Source of the DNA: Symbiobacterium terraclitae
GTDB lineage: Bacteria; Bacillota; Sulfobacillia; Symbiobacteriales; Symbiobacteriaceae
Direction of reading: 5' to 3'
NCBI RefSeq assembly: GCF_017874315.1
Contig: NZ_JAGGLG010000001.1
Span: 1 to 64,000 of the forward strand
Length of the DNA: 64,000 nucleotides
Part shown: in pieces, positions 61,192 to 64,000 of the stretch
Layout: every line of letters begins with the position of its first letter
Position numbering within the stretch: position 1 is the first letter of the stretch
The notes under the pieces: generated by a model
What the model was told of the DNA's origin: nothing
Database searches by the model: none
The model's input: the letters and a program-made list of their open reading frames with translations, nothing else
Program-made: the position numbers and the translations under genes

Positions 61192-63132
61192 ATGTACCTG
61201 CGGGACCTGACCGGTCCGGAGCAACTGAAGGGGCTGACTCCAGCCGAGCTGGCCGGCCTGGCGGCGGAGATTCGGCGGGTCATCCTGGAGACCGTCGCCA
61301 GCAACGGCGGCCACCTCGCGCCCAATCTGGGCGTCGTGGAGCTGACCCTGGCCCTGCACCTGGTGTTCGACAGCCCCCATGACAAGATCCTGTGGGACGT
61401 ATCGCACCAGAGCTACGTGCACAAGCTGCTCACAGGGCGCTACCACCAGTTCCACACGCTCCGCCAGCGCGGGGGCATCGCCGGGTTCACCGATCCGCGG
61501 GAGTCGGTGCACGACCACTTCCACTGGGGCCATGCCTCCACCTCGATTTCGGCGGCGGTGGGCATGGCCAAGGCGCGCGACCTCGCCGGCGAGCAGTACG
61601 ACGTGGTGGCGGTGATCGGCGACGGAGCCCTCACCGGCGGACTGGCCTACGAGGCGCTGGACCACGCCGGGCAGGACAAGACGAAGCTGATCGTCGTGCT
61701 CAACGACAACTCCATGTCCATCGCGCCCAACGTGGGCGGCATCTCCAACTACCTGGCCCGCATCCGCACCGGGCCGTCCTACCAGCGGGTCAAGCACGAC
61801 GTGGCCGAGGCCCTCAGGCAGATCCCCTTCGTCGGCTCGCAGGCCCTGGACCTGGTCGACCGGCTGAAGGAGGGCGTGAAGCACCTGCTGGTGCACAACA
61901 TGTTCTTCGAGGACCTGGGCTTCACATACCTCGGGCCGGTGGACGGCCACAACATCCCGGCGCTGACGGACGCCCTGCGGCAGGCGCGCGCCTACCCCGG
62001 GCCCACCGTGGTGCACGTGGTGACGACCAAGGGCAAAGGCGTGCCCTACGCCGAGGAGCTGCCCGACAAGTTCCATGGCGGCGGCCCCTTCGACGTAGCC
62101 ACCGGGAGGACCCGGCCGGGGTCGCTCACCTACAGCGAGGTCTTCGGCAACACGATCGCAAAGCTGGCGGCGCAGGACAGCCGCGTCTGCGCCATCACCG
62201 CTGCCATGCCCTCGGGCACGGGCCTCACCCGCTTCGCCCGGGAGTTCCCCGACCGCTACTTCGACGTGGGCATCGCCGAGCAGCACGGCGTGACGTTCGC
62301 CGCCGGCCTGGCCAAGGGCGGCATGCGGCCCGTGTTCGCCGTCTACTCCACGTTCCTGCAGCGGGCCTACGACCAGGTGATCCACGACGTCGCCCTGCAG
62401 GACCTGCCCGTCACCCTGGCCATCGACCGCGGCGGCCTGGTGGAGGACGGGGCGACGCACCAGGGCGTCTTCGACGTGGCCTACCTGCGGGCGATCCCGC
62501 GCATGGTCGTCATGGCGCCCAAGGACGAGAACGAGCTGCAGCACATGCTCTACACCGCCGTGCAGCACGCCGGCCCGGCGGCGCTCCGGTACCCGCGCGG
62601 CAAGGCCCAGGGCGTTGCGCTGGACGAGCAGCTGCAGGCGCTGCCCATCGGCAGGGCCGAGGTGCTGCAGGAGGGCGACGACGTCGTCCTGGTCGGGCTG
62701 GGCACCATGGCGCCCGTCTGCCTCGCGGCTGCGCGGCTGCTGGCCGAGAAGTCGATCTCGGCGATGGTCATCAACCCGCGCTTCGTCAAGCCGCTGGATG
62801 CCGAGCTGCTCATCCGGGCCGGGCGTCAGGTGGGTGCCGTGGTCACCGTGGAGGAGGCCTGCCTGGCCGGCGGGTTCGGATCGGCCGTGCTGGAGCTGTT
62901 CGCTGAGCACCACGTGGACGCGCGCGTGGTGCGCATGGGCATCCCCGACGAGTTCGTCGACCACGGCAGCCCGGGCCACTTCCTGGAGCAGTACGGGCTG
63001 ACCCCGGAGGGCATCGCCCGGGAGGCCGAGGAGCTGGTGCTGCAGCTGAGCTCCGACCTGGCCACCCACCCCGGGCGGCGCCGGTCCGGGCGGCGGCCGG
63101 GGGCTCGGGCCGCCGGCAGCGGGCAGCCCTGA
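61192..63132 (+). CDS. dxs: 1-Deoxy-D-xylulose-5-phosphate synthase
   Basis: 646 aa, thiamine diphosphate and Mg-dependent; condenses pyruvate and glyceraldehyde 3-phosphate in the first step of the MEP isoprenoid pathway. ThDP motif VIGDGALTGGLAYEALD then LIVVLNDNSMSIAPNVGG; GIAEQHGVTFAAGLAKGGM and AIDRGGLVEDGATHQGVFD are the transketolase-type blocks of DXS. Length is normal. It sits with ispA in one isoprenoid group. GAAGGAGG precedes the ATG. Confidence 0.97.
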   Translation: MYLRDLTGPEQLKGLTPAELAGLAAEIRRVILETVASNGGHLAPNLGVVELTLALHLVFDSPHDKILWDVSHQSYVHKLLTGRYHQFHTLRQRGGIAGFTDPRESVHDHFHWGHASTSISAAVGMAKARDLAGEQYDVVAVIGDGALTGGLAYEALDHAGQDKTKLIVVLNDNSMSIAPNVGGISNYLARIRTGPSYQRVKHDVAEALRQIPFVGSQALDLVDRLKEGVKHLLVHNMFFEDLGFTYLGPVDGHNIPALTDALRQARAYPGPTVVHVVTTKGKGVPYAEELPDKFHGGGPFDVATGRTRPGSLTYSEVFGNTIAKLAAQDSRVCAITAAMPSGTGLTRFAREFPDRYFDVGIAEQHGVTFAAGLAKGGMRPVFAVYSTFLQRAYDQVIHDVALQDLPVTLAIDRGGLVEDGATHQGVFDVAYLRAIPRMVVMAPKDENELQHMLYTAVQHAGPAALRYPRGKAQGVALDEQLQALPIGRAEVLQEGDDVVLVGLGTMAPVCLAAARLLAEKSISAMVINPRFVKPLDAELLIRAGRQVGAVVTVEEACLAGGFGSAVLELFAEHHVDARVVRMGIPDEFVDHGSPGHFLEQYGLTPEGIAREAEELVLQLSSDLATHPGRRRSGRRPGARAAGSGQP

Positions 63133-63153
63133 CGGCGGGCGGATGAGTTCTGC

Positions 63154-63189
63154 GGCGGAGCGCCCTCCCCCGGTGGGAGGGGCTCCGCC
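63154..63189 (+). terminator. Hairpin between dxs and tlyA
   Basis: GGCGGAG-cg-CCCTCCC (63154-63169) pairs with GGGAGGG-g-CTCCGCC (63175-63189). No T run follows, so it may only attenuate transcription into tlyA or protect an mRNA end. Confidence 0.55.
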
Positions 63190-63214
63190 TCTTGCGCGGA
63201 GGAGGAGGGAGCAC

Positions 63215-63958
63215 ATGGCGGAGCAGCGGCTGGACGTCGCCCTGGTGGCCAGGGGGCTCGCCCCCTCGCGGGAGCGCGCCCAGGAGGCCATCGCCGCGGG
63301 GATGGTACGGGTGAACGGCCAGGTGGTGACCAAGGCCTCCCGGAAGGTGGGGCCCGAGGACGGCCTGGAGGTGAGCGGCGATCCCATCGGCTATGTGGGC
63401 CGGGGCGGGCTGAAGCTGGAGGGGGCGCTGGACGCCTTCGGCCTCTCGCCTGCGGGGCTCGTCTGCCTCGACGTGGGCGCGTCCACCGGCGGCTTCACCG
63501 ACTGCCTGCTGCGGCGCGGCGCCCGCCTGGTCTACGCGGTGGACGTCGGGCGCGGCCAGCTTCACCCCAGCCTGCGGGCGGACCCGCGGGTGGTGGCGAT
63601 GGAGGAGACCGACATCCGGGAGGTGGCGCACCTGGCGGAGGCGCCGGCCCTGGCCGCCGTCGACGTCTCGTTCATCTCGCTGACGCTGGTGCTGCCCCAC
63701 GTGGCCAGGCTGCTCGCGCCAGGGGGCCAGATCGTGGCGCTGATCAAGCCGCAGTTCGAGGTGGGGCCCGCCGGCGTGGGCAAGGGCGGCATCGTGCGCG
63801 ACCCGCGCCAGCACCGGCGCGCGGTCGACAGGGTCCTCGGCGCGGCGGCCGCGCTGGGGCTCGTGGCCAGGCGGGTGATCGACTCCCCCATCACGGGCAC
63901 CGAGGGCAACCGGGAGTTCCTGGCCTGGTTTGCGCCAGCAGCGGATTTACCCCGCTGA
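63215..63958 (+). CDS. tlyA: TlyA-family rRNA 2'-O-methyltransferase
   Basis: 247 aa. N-terminal S4 RNA-binding domain (RLDVALVARGLAPSRERAQE, VRVNGQVVTKASRKV) and an FtsJ-like SAM methyltransferase domain (LDVGASTGGFTDCLLRRGA, YAVDVGRGQL, AAVDVSFISLTLVLP, ALIKPQFEVG). The catalytic K-D-K-E set is consistent with 2'-O-methylation of rRNA; the Bacillus homologue yqxC follows dxs. ATG 63215 has GAGGAGGAGGG upstream. Confidence 0.93.
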   Translation: MAEQRLDVALVARGLAPSRERAQEAIAAGMVRVNGQVVTKASRKVGPEDGLEVSGDPIGYVGRGGLKLEGALDAFGLSPAGLVCLDVGASTGGFTDCLLRRGARLVYAVDVGRGQLHPSLRADPRVVAMEETDIREVAHLAEAPALAAVDVSFISLTLVLPHVARLLAPGGQIVALIKPQFEVGPAGVGKGGIVRDPRQHRRAVDRVLGAAAALGLVARRVIDSPITGTEGNREFLAWFAPAADLPR

Positions 63959-63987
63959 GGAGGAGGCGCGCCGGCAAACCGGGAATC

Positions 63988-64000
63988 ATGAAGGTGAGGA
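63988..64000 (+). CDS. Possible start of the next gene (nadK expected), partial
   Basis: ATG at 63988 followed by AAGGTGAGG runs off the window end (Met-Lys-Val-Arg). NAD kinase normally follows tlyA in Firmicutes and often begins this way. GGGAA 3 nt upstream is a poor ribosome site. Only four codons are visible. Confidence 0.3.

Overview
The window looks like the chromosome of a GC-rich, endospore-forming member of the Firmicutes, most like Symbiobacterium. This rests on very GC-rich coding DNA with many GTG/TTG starts and strong Shine-Dalgarno sequences, low-GC-Firmicute-type gene order around efp, spoIIIA, nusB, folD, xseAB, ispA, dxs and tlyA, sporulation genes (spoIIIAA-AH, ytrH/ytrI), Gls24/AmaP proteins, and an OLE RNA with its partner protein. 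No phage, transposase, CRISPR array, rRNA or tRNA was recognised.

Layout. 1-4.7 kb: a lipoprotein, a methyltransferase, a large YCF48-like lipoprotein and a DUF1801 protein. 4.7-10.1 kb: a complete mannitol PTS operon, mtlA-mtlR-mtlF-mtlD. 10-13.4 kb: a lipoprotein, an alpha-glucan phosphorylase and a decayed ABC exporter. 13.6-22.9 kb: an ECF S component, a P1 peptidase, ytrH-ytrI, a HAD phosphatase with an M42 aminopeptidase, tatA, a PdaC-like deacetylase, a CBS-ACT protein, a pseudouridine synthase and a flavin reductase. 23-28.2 kb: an SOS-type mutasome (catalytically dead ImuB, DUF6504 protein, DnaE2) behind a strong promoter and a textbook Firmicute LexA box. 28.2-34.8 kb: a SEC-C protein, an LCP cell-wall ligase, a 193-bp tandem repeat array carrying four large hairpins, then a Fur-family regulator with a zinc-type ABC importer. 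34.8-42.8 kb: a glycoside-hydrolase-like lipoprotein, a 5'-nucleotidase, a chemoreceptor followed by a 34-36 bp tandem array, threonine catabolism (tdh-kbl) and a rhomboid protease.

42.9-64 kb is the conserved backbone: aroQ, Xaa-Pro peptidase, efp, a CD1247-like protein, the complete spoIIIA operon, an unknown protein, a deacetylase with a very long disordered linker, asp23-amaP-DUF2273, nusB, a TsaD paralogue, folD, xseA, xseB, ispA, the OLE RNA locus, oapA, dxs, tlyA and probably the first codons of nadK.

The most interesting items are the OLE RNA locus between ispA and oapA, the LexA-controlled imuB-DUF6504-dnaE2 cassette, and four unrelated intergenic tandem-repeat families, especially the 193-bp hairpin array. 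Functional names come from reading translated sequence by eye; no database search was run.
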